64,000 nucleotides of DNA from positions 954,414 through 1,018,413 of the forward strand of contig NZ_FRXO01000001.1 of the NCBI RefSeq assembly GCF_900148505.1. The letters are read 5' to 3'. Source of the DNA: Pseudoxanthobacter soli DSM 19599 (lineage in GTDB: Bacteria > Pseudomonadota > Alphaproteobacteria > Rhizobiales > Segnochrobactraceae). Below, in pieces: positions 25,859 to 35,685 of the stretch (position 1 is its first letter; every line of letters starts with the position of its first letter). The translations under genes were made by a program, and so were the position numbers. Below the pieces are notes generated by a model. The model ran no database searches and was not told the origin of the DNA. It saw only the letters and a list, made by a program, of their open reading frames with translations.

Positions 25859-28018
25859 TCAAGCCGCGGCCGGGAACAGGACACGCCAGGGCGTAGCCCG
25901 CGCCGAAAGCAGATCGGCGTGGCGATCGAGCGCGTCGAGGATGACGGCGACCTGTGCGCGGACGTGAACGGGGCGTGATGGTCCTGTTTCGGCAGACCGG
26001 TGCTGGGCTTCCGCCGCCGCATGGCTGAGGGCCGTGAATGCCTTGCCGGCGGCCGTCAGACGTGCCGCGGCAAGATGGTGGAGCGCCTCCGTCAGCAGAC
26101 GCCGCCCGGCATCGCTGGCCACGTTGCGCCGGAGATAGATCACGGCCTGCCCGAGGGCGAGGATCGTCATCATGTTTCCCGCCTCCTCCATGACCGCCTG
26201 GGGCGAGAGCGCCTCGATGCGCCGCCCCATCAGCACGTTCCAGTGATGGAGTTCGGATGGTCTCGAGACGGGTGCGAAGAATGCCGGGTTCGCGGCTGTC
26301 GGGACGCCCGTTCCGATATCGGCGAGGGTTTCGGCGCCGTCGACCGGCGCTGCCCGCCGAAGCGGCTGCACCGCCAGCCGGCGGAGATCGCGCAGCGACA
26401 GGGCGAGCAGGCGCCGGGCGCGAACGGCAGGACCGACCACCGGCAGGGCTGTGAAGAACAGGGTGCCGGCGAGGCTGCCCGTGATCACAGCAAGCGCCAG
26501 ATTGAAATAGCCCGACGCGTCGTAGGTGATCGGATTGCCGAGACCGAGCAGCGGCAGCGATGCGATCGACATCGCGAGGAACACGACGCTGTGCCACTTG
26601 CCGGCCTGCATGTACCCGAGCGGCACAAAGAGCAGGAACAGAAGGGCCGCCAGCGCCGGGAAGCCGCTGAGGGACGGCAGCACGCCGAAATAAAGCCCCC
26701 CACCGATCACCGCGATCAGTGCCGCGCCGAGCGTGTAATCCCTCGCGAGCACGCTTGCCTGATCGCCGAACGAACCGAAGATCAGGGTCGCGACAGCCGA
26801 GAACACCACCGCGAACGCGCCGCCCGGCCACGCGGTCGCAACCCAGAAGGTGGCCGTGAAGAGCACAGCGAGAAACACCCGCACGCCGCCCAGCACCGCA
26901 GGCAGCGGATCGGCGACGATCGGCCTCCGCGCCGGTCCCGGCACCCGCGCGGCGTCCTTGCCGTCAAGCAGCAGGATGCTGTCTGCGGTTCTCGCGAGGC
27001 TCGCCGCAACGTCGCGCGCGGCATCGACGATCATGCAGCTCGCAAAGTCGAACGTGCGGATCGCAGCGATCTGCGACGCGGCTTCAAGGCAGACATCACG
27101 GAACCGGCGGGGATCGCGCTCGATCTGCGTGGCGTCGATGCGCGCGAGGATGGGAGACACTTCGCGCTTGATGGCAACCGCAGATCCGCTCGCCGCATCG
27201 TCGTGATTGCCGACATTGCGCCACCCGACCAGGGCGTCCATCAGCGCGGCGAGAGCGGCGCGCAGATTGCCGGCACGGGAATAGAGATAGGAGGATTCGC
27301 CGATTGCGGCATCGGTCGCCGTTTCGATGAGGCCGAGCGAGCGCACGACCTCGCATCGCGCGGCATGAGTGGCAGGGGTGTCGCTTTCGGCCGCCAGGGT
27401 CATCTGGAACCCGCGGGACAACTGGATCGCGGAATGAGCCAGCATGCCGGCAAGCTGGCGCCGGGCGGTGCCGAAATCCGTGACGAGCATCACAAGGGCT
27501 GCGGATGCGATGCCGATGCAGATCTCGCTGACGCGGATGATGGCGAGGAAAGGGGCATTGGTCGGATCGTTCATCGTATCGGCGAAGATGATCGTGGCCG
27601 TAATCCCCGCCAGTGCCGCGGCGTAGGACGCGAAGTTCCGCAGCATGATCGCCGCGAACCCGCAAAGGCCGCACCAGAGCGCGAGGCTGAGGATCAGCGT
27701 ATTCCGGTCCTGCGCGAACATCGCCAGCAATCCGACCATCACGAAGGCGCCGACGATCGTGCCAATGGCCCGGAAGCGGCCCTTCTGAAGAGAGGCGCCA
27801 AGGTTGGGCTGGCAGACGATCGCCGCGGTCGTCGCCGCCCAGAACGAGTTCTGCAATTGCAGATAATAGGTGACGAACAGCGCCAGAGAGACCGACGCCG
27901 CGAGACGGAGACCGAACATCAGGCGCGGCGCCGAAGGCAACAGGAGCATGAGCATCTTCTCCACCGGCTCGGCGATGCCATGCAAGCCACGGGAGCCGAT
28001 ATAGTCTTGATCGCTCAT
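25859..28018 (-). CDS. FUSC-family inner-membrane efflux protein (AaeB-like)
   Basis: 719 residues with two clusters of TM helices (about 30-180 and 365-520) separated by a cytoplasmic region, the FUSC/aromatic-acid exporter layout. The first cluster has FWAATTAAIVCQPNLGASLQ, a family hallmark. It exports aromatic or fusaric-type acids with the proton gradient. A flavin monooxygenase gene lies 116 bp upstream on the same strand, which suggests that the exported compounds are products or substrates of that enzyme. Start ATG 28018. Confidence 0.88.
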   Translation of the reverse strand: MSDQDYIGSRGLHGIAEPVEKMLMLLLPSAPRLMFGLRLAASVSLALFVTYYLQLQNSFWAATTAAIVCQPNLGASLQKGRFRAIGTIVGAFVMVGLLAMFAQDRNTLILSLALWCGLCGFAAIMLRNFASYAAALAGITATIIFADTMNDPTNAPFLAIIRVSEICIGIASAALVMLVTDFGTARRQLAGMLAHSAIQLSRGFQMTLAAESDTPATHAARCEVVRSLGLIETATDAAIGESSYLYSRAGNLRAALAALMDALVGWRNVGNHDDAASGSAVAIKREVSPILARIDATQIERDPRRFRDVCLEAASQIAAIRTFDFASCMIVDAARDVAASLARTADSILLLDGKDAARVPGPARRPIVADPLPAVLGGVRVFLAVLFTATFWVATAWPGGAFAVVFSAVATLIFGSFGDQASVLARDYTLGAALIAVIGGGLYFGVLPSLSGFPALAALLFLLFVPLGYMQAGKWHSVVFLAMSIASLPLLGLGNPITYDASGYFNLALAVITGSLAGTLFFTALPVVGPAVRARRLLALSLRDLRRLAVQPLRRAAPVDGAETLADIGTGVPTAANPAFFAPVSRPSELHHWNVLMGRRIEALSPQAVMEEAGNMMTILALGQAVIYLRRNVASDAGRRLLTEALHHLAAARLTAAGKAFTALSHAAAEAQHRSAETGPSRPVHVRAQVAVILDALDRHADLLSARATPWRVLFPAAA

Positions 28019-28134
28019 CGTATCTTCCTCCCGGGCGGGAACATGCTGATCTTTAACCGACCATAGAGGAACGCGCGGAAGACGGAATTATACGCCCGAT
28101 GTCGACTGTCATACGTTGGTTTGACGGCAGCCGC

Positions 28135-29250
28135 TCAGCCCAGCGACTGCCCGAGGCGTTGGCCGTAGACGACGATCGCGCGGTCCACGGGTTCACGCGC
28201 GGCCTCGTAGGTGGAGAGCGCGGCATCGAGGTCCGGCGTGCCGACAAGGGCGTCACGCAGCGCGAACGCGTCGCCGGCCGCCTTGGCGACACCCATCGCG
28301 GTGTGCGGCCGCGCCACGAACGCGGCATCGCCCATGAGCGCGATGCGGCCGGCCACCATCCGCGCCGGCGCATAGTCGAAGATGGCATGCACGAAGGGGC
28401 GCGGCTCCGCAGCGACGGCGGCGGCGAACGAGGGTGGAAGCAAGCGCCCGGCATCGGCCCGCATGGTTGCTGCGACATCGGAGCGAACGCGGCCGGGAGC
28501 GAGCGAGAACGGCCTGCGAACGCCGTCGACATCGGTAAGCACGTCATCAAGTTCGGCGCGCGTGTACCGGCGATACCAGACCCAGTTATACCGGCGGCGG
28601 CCGACGGCGGTGGAACCGTCCGGACCGGTGACGAGATAGCCGAGAATGTGCGAGCCCGGCAGTTCGAAGAAGGCAAAGCGCTCGAACAACTGCCCGGCAG
28701 CGGTCGGCGGCACGGTCTCTTCGGGGACGAGGCCACGCCACGTCGCGTAGCCGACATAGTCGGGCTGGGAGTGCGCACCGGAGACGGCCACGCGCACCGC
28801 GGAGCCGATTCCGTCCGCGCCGATCAAAAGGTCGGCCCGTTCCTCGCCGCCGTCGGCGTAGCGAACATGAACGCCCGCGTCGTTTTGCGAAATCTCGACC
28901 GCTTGCCGGCCGATGAGATAGCGTTCGTCCGGCAGAAGCGCGCGAAAGCTGCGGAACAGCACGTCCCAGGAAAGCTGCGTCTGCGGTGTATGCTGGCTGT
29001 GGATCACGGCGCCCTCGCGATCGAGATAGATCCGCTCATGGGCAACGACGCCGATGCGGGCGAGATGCTCGAAGCCGACCTCGCGCAGGATGGCGAACAC
29101 CTCGCGCTGAGCGACAAGGCCGGCGCCACGTCCCTCGAGGCCATGCACCGAACGCTCTGTGACGGTGACGTCGAAGCCGGCCCGGTGGAGCAGCACGGCG
29201 GCGAACAGGCCGCCGATGGATCCGCCGACAATGAGGATGCGCGGGCTCAT
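28135..29250 (-). CDS. FAD-dependent aromatic monooxygenase (PHBH/salicylate hydroxylase type)
   Basis: 371 residues. The Rossmann motif is ILIVGGSIGGLFAAVLLHRAG (residues 5-25), the DG motif is GADGIGSAVR, and the GD motif is ALMGDAAFVARPHTAMGVAKA. These define class A single-component flavin hydroxylases that use NAD(P)H and O2 on phenolic acids or similar rings. I chose ATG 29250 because AAGGGAG lies 10 nt upstream and the Rossmann fold starts right there; 42 extra codons in the longer frame lack homology. The substrate is unknown. It likely forms an operon with the FUSC efflux genes. Confidence 0.85.
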   Translation of the reverse strand: MSPRILIVGGSIGGLFAAVLLHRAGFDVTVTERSVHGLEGRGAGLVAQREVFAILREVGFEHLARIGVVAHERIYLDREGAVIHSQHTPQTQLSWDVLFRSFRALLPDERYLIGRQAVEISQNDAGVHVRYADGGEERADLLIGADGIGSAVRVAVSGAHSQPDYVGYATWRGLVPEETVPPTAAGQLFERFAFFELPGSHILGYLVTGPDGSTAVGRRRYNWVWYRRYTRAELDDVLTDVDGVRRPFSLAPGRVRSDVAATMRADAGRLLPPSFAAAVAAEPRPFVHAIFDYAPARMVAGRIALMGDAAFVARPHTAMGVAKAAGDAFALRDALVGTPDLDAALSTYEAAREPVDRAIVVYGQRLGQSLG

Positions 29251-29737
29251 GACAGGGCTCCCTTGTCGCCGGGCGCTGTCGAGCTGCGGCCGGCTGGTGT
29301 TGCAGGCGGACGCCGCATCATGGCCGGACGTCCGCATTCTCTGTCCGTGAAATGCACCGCTCGGGAAACCATACACTCGTATGGCGTTGGCCGGCGCCGG
29401 CGGATGGCGATGGCGGCGGCCGAGGCCGCCGGGTGTATCCAGCGTCTGCGCCCCCGGTCACACCCGGCCGTAACACCTTGTCTCCACGGCGTTTTCTTCA
29501 AGTCACGCCCTTATCGACCGCCCGGATGGCGGCGCGCAAACGAACGTATGAACCCGCCATGCCAATGGCCGATTTCCCGAACGGGCCGCGCCGTCCAGCA
29601 TGAACCAGAAATCGCGGGAGGCGTTGCCGTGGACCGCCGGTCTGCCCCCCTCCCTTTGCTGCCGCCACGGCGTTCGATGCCAGGCGGGCCGTCCAGCCGG
29701 TCATGACGACGCGCAGATGCCACGAGGAGAGATGGAG
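29251..29737. other. Intergenic region upstream of the monooxygenase and peroxiredoxin genes
   Basis: 487 bp divergent promoter region with no supported gene. The only clear structure is a small palindrome at 29369-29384. A frame continuing upstream from the peroxiredoxin start to 29600 is not supported by homology. Confidence 0.5.
29369..29384. promoter_or_regulatory. Palindrome CCATAC-N4-GTATGG, possible operator
   Basis: A perfect 6+6 inverted repeat in the divergent promoter region, about 120 bp upstream of the monooxygenase start. Its size fits a TetR- or MarR-type repressor site. No regulator gene lies next to it. Confidence 0.45.
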
Positions 29738-30256
29738 ATGACCGATCAATCGCAATCAGGGCCGAACGGTCCGATCCAACCCGGCGAGCGGGCGCCCGAG
29801 TTCACGCTCTCGGCCACCCCAGATCAGAAGCTCTCGCTATCGGATCTCCGGGGCAGCCCCGTCATTCTCGCGTTCTATCCGGCCGACTGGAGCCCGGTCT
29901 GCGGCGATCAGATGGGCCTCTACAACCAGGTGCTGCCAGAGTTTCAGCGGCTCGGCGCACAGCTCGTGGGGATTTCCACCGACGGCGTCTGGTGCCACGC
30001 GGCGTTCGCCGAGGCGCGCAAGCTGCATTTCCCGCTGCTCGCGGACTTCGAACCGAAGGGCCGCGTCGCACGCCTCTATGGTGTCTATCGCGCCGCCGAC
30101 GGCATTTCCGAGCGCGCGCTGTTCGTTCTGGACGCCGAAGGCGTCGTCCGCTGGAACCATGTCTCGCCCCTCGGCATCAATCCGGGCGCCGACGGCATTC
30201 TCGACGCGCTTGAGGCGATCGCCGCACCCGCCCGAAGCGAGGGAGCCGAAGCATGA
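29738..30256 (+). CDS. Peroxiredoxin (AhpC/TSA, BCP/AhpE-like)
   Basis: A 172-residue thioredoxin-fold peroxidase. The active-site loop is P48-A-D-W-S52-P-V-C55, where Cys55 is the peroxidatic Cys and Ser replaces the usual Thr. Cys86 in DGVWCHAAF is a possible resolving Cys, as in two-Cys members with the VWCHAAF motif. ATG 29738 has GAGGAG 9 nt upstream; ATG 29732 is too close to it. It reduces H2O2 or organic peroxides and would need a thiol donor, possibly the DsbA-like protein encoded with a 4-nt overlap downstream. Confidence 0.9.
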   Translation: MTDQSQSGPNGPIQPGERAPEFTLSATPDQKLSLSDLRGSPVILAFYPADWSPVCGDQMGLYNQVLPEFQRLGAQLVGISTDGVWCHAAFAEARKLHFPLLADFEPKGRVARLYGVYRAADGISERALFVLDAEGVVRWNHVSPLGINPGADGILDALEAIAAPARSEGAEA

Positions 30257-30816
30257 GCCACGCCATTCCCCCTGTCGGCGCTGCCGACCACCGCGCGGGC
30301 CCGGATGATGCGCCCATCACTCTGGTCGAGTACGGCGACTATGAATGCCCCTATTGCGGTGAAGCCTACCCGGTGCTGAAGGCCGTGCAGACGGCGCTCG
30401 GTGCGCGGCTGCGGTTCGTGTTCCGCAATTTCCCGCTGACCGACATGCACCCCCATGCCGGCAACGCGGCCCGGTTCGCCGAAGCCGCCGCCGCGGCAGG
30501 GCGCTTCTGGGAGGCGCACGATATGCTCTACGAGCATCAGGACGCGCTCGAAGACGCCGATCTCGTGCGCTACGGCACGCAGCTCGGCATCGACCGCGCC
30601 TTGCTGCTCGCAGGCTTCGACGGCCGTTACGACGACAGGATCCGCCGGGATTTCGACGGGGGCCTGCACGGCGGCGTCAACGGCACACCGTCCCTGTTCG
30701 TCAACGGCCTGCGCTACGACGGCCCTCGCGACGCGGAGAGCCTGATCGCCATTCTTGAACATGAAGCAGGCCTTCGCGCCCGCAGCGACCGACCCCAGAC
30801 AACGGTGCAGAGATGA
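30253..30816 (+). CDS. Cytoplasmic DsbA-family thiol oxidoreductase
   Basis: A 187-residue thioredoxin-fold protein with Cys32-Pro-Tyr-Cys35 and the cis-Pro region [10 protein letters not shown] (about residues 136-145), resembling the DsbA/thioredoxin_4 family. There is no signal peptide, so it probably acts in the cytoplasm. The ATG overlaps the peroxiredoxin stop (ATGA) and its own stop overlaps the MFS start, giving a tightly coupled three-gene operon. It may serve as the reductant or disulfide partner of the peroxiredoxin; that is inference from linkage. Confidence 0.85.
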   Translation: MSHAIPPVGAADHRAGPDDAPITLVEYGDYECPYCGEAYPVLKAVQTALGARLRFVFRNFPLTDMHPHAGNAARFAEAAAAAGRFWEAHDMLYEHQDALEDADLVRYGTQLGIDRALLLAGFDGRYDDRIRRDFDGGLHGGVNGTPSLFVNGLRYDGPRDAESLIAILEHEAGLRARSDRPQTTVQR

Positions 30817-32027
30817 CCACGAAGCACAATGCAGCCAGCGGCGGACACGCCGGCCCCGCGCTCGGCGCGGTGGCGACGTTCTCAATGGCCGCCGCCGCCG
30901 GCCTGGCCGTCGCCAATATCTACTACAACCAGCCGATGCTCGAACTGATCGAGCAGGACCTGCCGGGTCCATTGACGGGCGCGATTCCCACCGCCACGCA
31001 GCTCGGCTACGCGGTCGGACTGTTCCTGCTCGTGCCCCTCGGCGATCTCGTCGAGCGGCGCCGGCTCATCGTGGTGCAGTTCCTGCTGCTGGCCGCGGCG
31101 CTGGCGCTGGCGGCGATCGCGCCGAACGCCGCGCTCCTCATCGCCGCGTCGCTCATCGTCGGCCTCGTGGCGACCGTGGCGCAGCAGATCGTGCCGTTCG
31201 CCGCCCACCATGCGCCCCCGGCGAAGCGGGGCGCGACGGTGGGCACCGTCATGGCCGGGCTTCTCACCGGTATCCTGCTCAGCCGCACGCTCGCGGGTTT
31301 CATCGCGAGCCATGGCGGCTGGCGCGAGATGTTCTGGCTGGCGGTGCCGATGTCGCTTGCGGCCGCCGGGTTGATGGCCGCGGTGCTGCCGCACAGCGCC
31401 CCGGATTCGAAGATGAGCTATCCGCGCCTGCTGCATTCGATCTGGCATCTGTGGCGTGAATTTCCCGCCCTGCGGCTTGCGGCGCTGACACAATCCGCGC
31501 TGTTCGCCGCCTTCACGGTGTTCTGGACGATCCTCGCCTTCCGCCTGGCCGAACCCCGGTTCGGCTACGGCGCGGAGGTCGCCGGCCTGTTCGGTCTTGT
31601 CGGAGCCGTCGGCATCCTGGCGGCACCGCTCGCGGGGCGTTTCGCCGACAAGCGTGGCCCGTCCCGCGTGGTCGTGATCGGCGCGATCGTCACCCTCGCC
31701 TCGTGGGTCGTATTCGGCGTCTGGACATCGATGACGGGCCTGATCGTCGGCGTCATCCTGCTCGATTTCGGCATCCAGAGCGCACTCGTCTCGAACCAGC
31801 ACATCGTGTTCGCACTGCGGCCTCAAGCGCGTGCCCGGCTCAACACCGTGCTGATGGGGACGATGTTTCTCGGCGGCTCCATCGGCTCCGCGACGGCGAC
31901 ACTGGCGTGGAATGCCGGGGGATGGCTGCCGGTCAGCGTGCTCGGCACGCTCTTTGCGCTTGTCGCGGCCGGGCTTCAGGTCTTCTCTGCCCGCAAATTG
32001 CGGCCCGCAGTGAACCCCGCCCGCTGA
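30813..32027 (+). CDS. MFS transporter (drug/metabolite efflux type)
   Basis: A 404-residue, 12-TM major facilitator. After TM1 it has [13 protein letters not shown], and the loop 2-3 motif reads [13 protein letters not shown] (GDLxxRR). The family resembles YgaY/arabinose-efflux-like permeases. It is the last gene of the peroxiredoxin operon and overlaps the DsbA-like gene by 4 nt. The cargo is unknown; a role in export of toxic or oxidised metabolites would fit the two upstream redox genes. Confidence 0.87.
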   Translation: MTTKHNAASGGHAGPALGAVATFSMAAAAGLAVANIYYNQPMLELIEQDLPGPLTGAIPTATQLGYAVGLFLLVPLGDLVERRRLIVVQFLLLAAALALAAIAPNAALLIAASLIVGLVATVAQQIVPFAAHHAPPAKRGATVGTVMAGLLTGILLSRTLAGFIASHGGWREMFWLAVPMSLAAAGLMAAVLPHSAPDSKMSYPRLLHSIWHLWREFPALRLAALTQSALFAAFTVFWTILAFRLAEPRFGYGAEVAGLFGLVGAVGILAAPLAGRFADKRGPSRVVVIGAIVTLASWVVFGVWTSMTGLIVGVILLDFGIQSALVSNQHIVFALRPQARARLNTVLMGTMFLGGSIGSATATLAWNAGGWLPVSVLGTLFALVAAGLQVFSARKLRPAVNPAR

Positions 32028-32039
32028 ACGTTCGTCACC

Positions 32040-32076
32040 CGGGCCGACAGAACAGCCGGAACATGCTGTCGGCCCG
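32040..32076 (+). terminator. Hairpin after the peroxiredoxin operon
   Basis: CGGGCCGACAG and its exact complement CTGTCGGCCCG enclose a 15-nt loop, 12 nt after the MFS stop. The long GC stem suggests termination although the T-tract is weak. Confidence 0.6.
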
Positions 32077-32284
32077 GCGATTTGCGCGCCATCCGCCGTA
32101 TCATGGATATACCCGGCCGAGCCATTCTTCAGCTCGCAGGGCTTTCAGAGGACGGGGAATTGCGCACATGGCAACGGCGGCTGTCGACGGGGCGCCGCCC
32201 GTTGCTCGCGCAGAGTGCCGCCTCGCGCACCACGAACGGCCGCATCGATGCAAACTGACGCAAACCTTTGATTATAAAGGCTTT

Positions 32285-32361
32285 TGGCGACCCCGGCAGG
32301 ACTCGAACCTGCGACCATCAGCTTAGAAGGCTGGTGCTCTATCCATCTGAGCTACGGGGCC
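32285..32361 (-). tRNA. tRNA-Arg(TCT)
   Basis: A 77-nt cloverleaf with encoded CCA. The acceptor stem is GGCCCCG/CGGGGTC with one G-T pair, the anticodon loop is CTTCTAA (anticodon TCT), and the T-arm has GGTTCGAGTCC. It decodes AGA and AGG. It is transcribed leftward. Confidence 0.95.
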
Positions 32362-32645
32362 AAGCGGCGCGGACACCGAGAGGCCGTGCGCGCAAGATGC
32401 AATGGCACAACAAGGCCCGCTTCGTCCATCCCGACGACGCCCTGACCTTGCAGACGCTGCGGATCGACCGGCCACCAGATACCAGACCCGCGAACCTCAG
32501 GTCGCGATAAGCCGGTCGTCTTCGCTGCGGCTGTGTTGAATTCCGGCTTCGTACCGGTGTCCGGTCCACAGGCCGCGCGCCTTAAAGCGGCTGCGGCGGC
32601 CTCTGGCCCGGCTTCTGTCCCGGAGGCGATGCCTCCGGGCCGACC

Positions 32646-32951
32646 TCAATGGGTCCAGGGCGCGACGCGGTCCGAGCGGAAATTGTCGGAATAGGAGATC
32701 TTCTTCGCCGCGGCCTCGTGGGGTTCGGCGACCTGGTAGGCGATGCCGTAGCGCTCGGCATAGGCGACCGCTTCTTCCTTGGTGGCGAAATTCAGCCGCA
32801 CGAAGCCGTTCACGTCCGACGTCGAGGTCCAGCCCATCAGCGGCTCGACCGTCCTCGGCTCCGAAGGCTCGAAATCGAGCACCCAGCGATGCGTCCGCGC
32901 GCGCCCCGATTGCATGGCGTTGCGCGCCGGCTTGTAGATGCGTGCGACCAT
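32646..32951 (-). CDS. Respiratory complex I accessory subunit, NDUFS4-like (ETC_C1_NDUFA4)
   Basis: A 101-residue soluble protein that matches the 18-kDa (NDUFS4/AQDQ) accessory subunit of complex I. It has ARIYKPARNAMQSGRA at the N-terminus, WVLDFEP, MGWTSTSD and a YAERYGIAYQV segment. It is found in alphaproteobacteria and mitochondria and binds the N-module of NADH dehydrogenase. It lies between tRNA-Arg and tRNA-Pro, a setting common in Hyphomicrobiales genomes. Confidence 0.92.
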   Translation of the reverse strand: MVARIYKPARNAMQSGRARTHRWVLDFEPSEPRTVEPLMGWTSTSDVNGFVRLNFATKEEAVAYAERYGIAYQVAEPHEAAAKKISYSDNFRSDRVAPWTH

Positions 32952-33286
32952 GGCCGCGGTTCCTCCGAAACGTCAAAAAGGCGACTCCGTCGCGTTCGCC
33001 CTGTTATGGGATCGAACGCCCCCGACCGCAACGCGACCAAGAAGCGCGCAAGCCCGCCCCGCGCCGGCCCGGTCGACCGAACGATGGCGCCCTTATACGA
33101 GGATGCCATCGCGGCAGGTGCGGCACGATTCGAGAGCTTCATCTCGTAGAGGGCCGCATCCTGCCGATTCCGGATCGATCCGGCCGAAACACATTGGCGC
33201 GAGAAACACGCGAAACAGGGCAAAAATTCATCGGAGCTCGTATGGTTCCGCCCGGAATCTGCGAGACACCAAAGAGGCCCGCGGAC

Positions 33287-33363
33287 TGGTCGGGGCAGCA
33301 AGATTCGAACTTGCGACCCCCGGTTCCCAAAACCGGTGCTCCACCAGGCTGAGCTATGCCCCG
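33287..33363 (-). tRNA. tRNA-Pro(TGG)
   Basis: A 77-nt tRNA with encoded CCA. The acceptor stem CGGGGCA/TGCCCCG is perfect, the anticodon stem CCGGT/ACCGG closes the loop TTTGGGA (anticodon TGG), and the T-arm has AGTTCGAATCTT. Transcribed leftward. Confidence 0.95.
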
Positions 33364-33462
33364 TGACCAGCGGACCGGAAATCTCCCGGCCCGCGCCCTA
33401 GATAGGCCATCCCGCCGGGCGGCGCAATCATCGCAAGCCCCGCCGCTTGGACGACTTAACCC

Positions 33463-33969
33463 TCATTGTCCGTCGGCCGCGAAGCGAGGCCCCGTCAGAC
33501 GGGTGCCGGCCACGATACCGAGCCGGCGAGCGCTTCCGGCCTCCAGTTCCAGCACGAAGCGAACCGGATCGCCGGAGGGAATCGCCGTGGTCGAATAGGG
33601 CACGGTGTTCGGAACGACGCGCGCGACCGTGCCGTCTTCGCGGATGAAGATCATGTCGAGCGACAGCGGCGTGTTCTTCATCCAGAACGACACGTCATCG
33701 CTGGTACCGAAATCGAACAGCATACCGTGGTTCTGGGGCAGGCTTTCGCGGAACATCAGGCCGTGGGCACGGGTGGCCGGATCGTCCGCGATCTCGGCGG
33801 TGATGGTCGCACGGCCCTTGGCGGTGGAAACCGCCAGTGTCTCGTCCGCGGAAGCCGCCGCAACGGCCGTAATCACGAGCGACGCGGCGATAACCAGCGC
33901 CGCAAAGAAGCCGACAATCCGCGCCGGCGCAACCTTGATGGCGCGCCCGAAACCCGACAGCGATCGCAT
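33463..33969 (-). CDS. DUF192 family exported protein
   Basis: A 168-residue protein with an N-terminal signal or anchor segment (about 14-42) and the DUF192 fold (about 50-160): RAHGLMFRESLPQNHGMLFDF, then SFWMKNTPLSLDMIFI and VLELEAG. I used ATG 33969 (GAGG 9 nt upstream) rather than the in-frame TTG 33984. The function of this family is not established. The gene sits between the cold-shock gene and tRNA-Pro, which is usual in related genomes. Confidence 0.88.
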   Translation of the reverse strand: MRSLSGFGRAIKVAPARIVGFFAALVIAASLVITAVAAASADETLAVSTAKGRATITAEIADDPATRAHGLMFRESLPQNHGMLFDFGTSDDVSFWMKNTPLSLDMIFIREDGTVARVVPNTVPYSTTAIPSGDPVRFVLELEAGSARRLGIVAGTRLTGPRFAADGQ

Positions 33970-34292
33970 TTCGTGAAACCTCAATCGAACCCGCGGTCAC
34001 GCCGCGCCACCGGCTTAATTGATGTCCTCGAAAAGTTGAAGGGTGGGACGCGATCGCCGCAGGCGGCAACGCGAGGGAATCGCGCCCTCACCACGGACGT
34101 GGGCTGGAACGCGGCAGACACCGGGTATCCGGTGCGGCGGCGACCATGCGCCGCTCCGTTACGCAGGCTGAGCCAATGCCGACGTGGTTCCGGAACGACG
34201 TCGCTCCGGAATGAAGTGGCTCCAGATAGACGTAACCCCGGATAAATGCACGCGAATCCGCGGCTGCAGCCTCGCCTGGTCCGGCGAAGATA
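33970..34292. other. Intergenic region after the cold-shock gene
   Basis: 323 bp without a gene. A hairpin TTCCGGA-N10-TCCGGAA lies at 34188-34211, about 80 bp past the cold-shock gene stop on the leftward transcript, and may be a weak terminator. Confidence 0.45.
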
Positions 34293-34928
34293 TCAGTGGG
34301 AAGAGGGAATGGCGGCGCCGCTCTCGGGCCGGATTTCGGCGGCCATGAGGCCCTTCGGGCCCGTGCCGTATCGCACCAGCACCGCCTGACCCGGCCGCAG
34401 CTCGGTGAGCCCGAATCGGCGCAACGTCTCCATGTGAACGAAGATGTCTTCGGTTCCCTCGCCGCGTGTCAGGAAGCCGAAGCCCTTGACGCGGTTGAAC
34501 CACTTCACCTTGGCCCGTTCCAGCCCGCTGGTCGGCACCACCTGGACATTGGTGCGCTGGGGGGGAAGCTGTGCCGGATGCGGGGCCTCGGAGACGTCCA
34601 TCGACAGCACCCGCAGCGCCTGCAGCCCCTTCGGCCTGTCGAGCACCTCGCAGACGATACGCGTGCCCTCATAGGCGGTCTGGAAGCCGTCCCGCCGCAG
34701 GCAGCTCACATGCAGCAGCACGTCCGCCATGCCGTTGTCCGGCACGATGAAGCCGTAGCCCTTGGCGATGTCGAACCACTTGATGACACCGGAGACTTCG
34801 ATCAGCTGCCCGCCCATCTCGGCGAACGCATCGTCTCCATAGCCTTCGGAAGGGCAGGCACGACCGGCCAAATCGGAGGACGTCACGCCTGCGTCTCGCA
34901 GATTGACGTCGGAGATCTTTACCCCCAT
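34293..34928 (-). CDS. Double cold-shock-domain protein
   Basis: 211 residues from ATG 34928, with two CSD modules. CSD1 (about 44-110) has VIKWFDIAKGYGFIVPD and DVLLHVS; CSD2 (about 140-205) has KVKWFNRVKGFGFLTRG and DIFVHME. These are the RNP1/RNP2 RNA-binding motifs. A proline-rich linker separates the modules. Two-CSD proteins of this type are typical of Hyphomicrobiales and act as nucleic-acid chaperones. The longer frame to 35054 is possible but adds 42 residues without homology. Confidence 0.88.
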   Translation of the reverse strand: MGVKISDVNLRDAGVTSSDLAGRACPSEGYGDDAFAEMGGQLIEVSGVIKWFDIAKGYGFIVPDNGMADVLLHVSCLRRDGFQTAYEGTRIVCEVLDRPKGLQALRVLSMDVSEAPHPAQLPPQRTNVQVVPTSGLERAKVKWFNRVKGFGFLTRGEGTEDIFVHMETLRRFGLTELRPGQAVLVRYGTGPKGLMAAEIRPESGAAIPSSH

Positions 34929-35244
34929 CTGCACGGCTGCGTCCCCACTTTTTCCACTCCCCTCGACACGAAGGCGGATGGTTAGGATTCCGTTAAGCAG
35001 GATAACATCCACAACCGGCCCGGCCAGCGTTTTCTTGCCGATTTCGTCGCGCAAACGTCGTCTTTCTGTCTAAAAGACGAGATGGGGCCGGTGGCGTTTG
35101 CCCCCGCGGCGCCCAGGCGCAGAATGCGACGGCTCGAATGATGCGGATGCCCCGCATCCGCCGCTTCACGGCAGGCGCGGTGACGGCCCTGTCTTTCCGC
35201 CTTATCCGTCGCGGTACACAGTCCATCCTGAGGAAACCCCACCG
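34929..35244. other. Divergent region between the cold-shock and glyoxalase genes
   Basis: 316 bp. It should hold both promoters and the cold-shock leader. No further gene or clear operator is seen. Confidence 0.45.
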
Positions 35245-35685
35245 ATGCGCTATCTCCACACCATGGTCCGCGTCTCCGACCTCGATGCCTCGCTCGACTT
35301 CTACAGCCGCGTGTTCGGCATGAAGGAAGTGCGCCGGACCGAGAACGAGAAGGGGCGCTACACGCTCGTCTTCCTCGCCGCCCCGGGCGACGAGGCCTCG
35401 GCCCGCGCCGGCGCGGCACCCTGTCTCGAACTCACCTACAACTGGGACCCCGAGGCCTATGGCGAGGGTCGCAATTTCGGCCATCTCGCCTTCGAGGTCG
35501 ACGACATCTACGAGACATGCGCCCGGCTTCAGGCGGAAGGCGTCACGATCAACCGGCCGCCGCGCGACGGCTACATGGCGTTCATCCGCTCGCCGGACAA
35601 AATCTCCATCGAGCTCCTGCAGAAGGGTGGCGCGCTCGCCCCGGCGGAGCCCTGGGCCTCGATGCCGAACACCGGCCACTGGTGA
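35245..35685 (+). CDS. gloA: Lactoylglutathione lyase (glyoxalase I)
   Basis: A 146-residue VOC-fold enzyme with the four metal ligands of GloA in place: His5, Glu62, His80 and Glu123. It also has [10 protein letters not shown] and LELTYNW, the class signatures. It converts the methylglyoxal-glutathione hemithioacetal to S-lactoylglutathione. ATG 35245 gives the family N-terminus; AGGA lies 12 nt upstream. Normal length, single gene ahead of tRNA-Glu. Confidence 0.93.
   Translation: MRYLHTMVRVSDLDASLDFYSRVFGMKEVRRTENEKGRYTLVFLAAPGDEASARAGAAPCLELTYNWDPEAYGEGRNFGHLAFEVDDIYETCARLQAEGVTINRPPRDGYMAFIRSPDKISIELLQKGGALAPAEPWASMPNTGHW

Noticed and set aside
26000-28066. 688-codon plus-strand frame
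   Set aside because: Antisense to the FUSC gene; extreme Arg/His content and no motifs.
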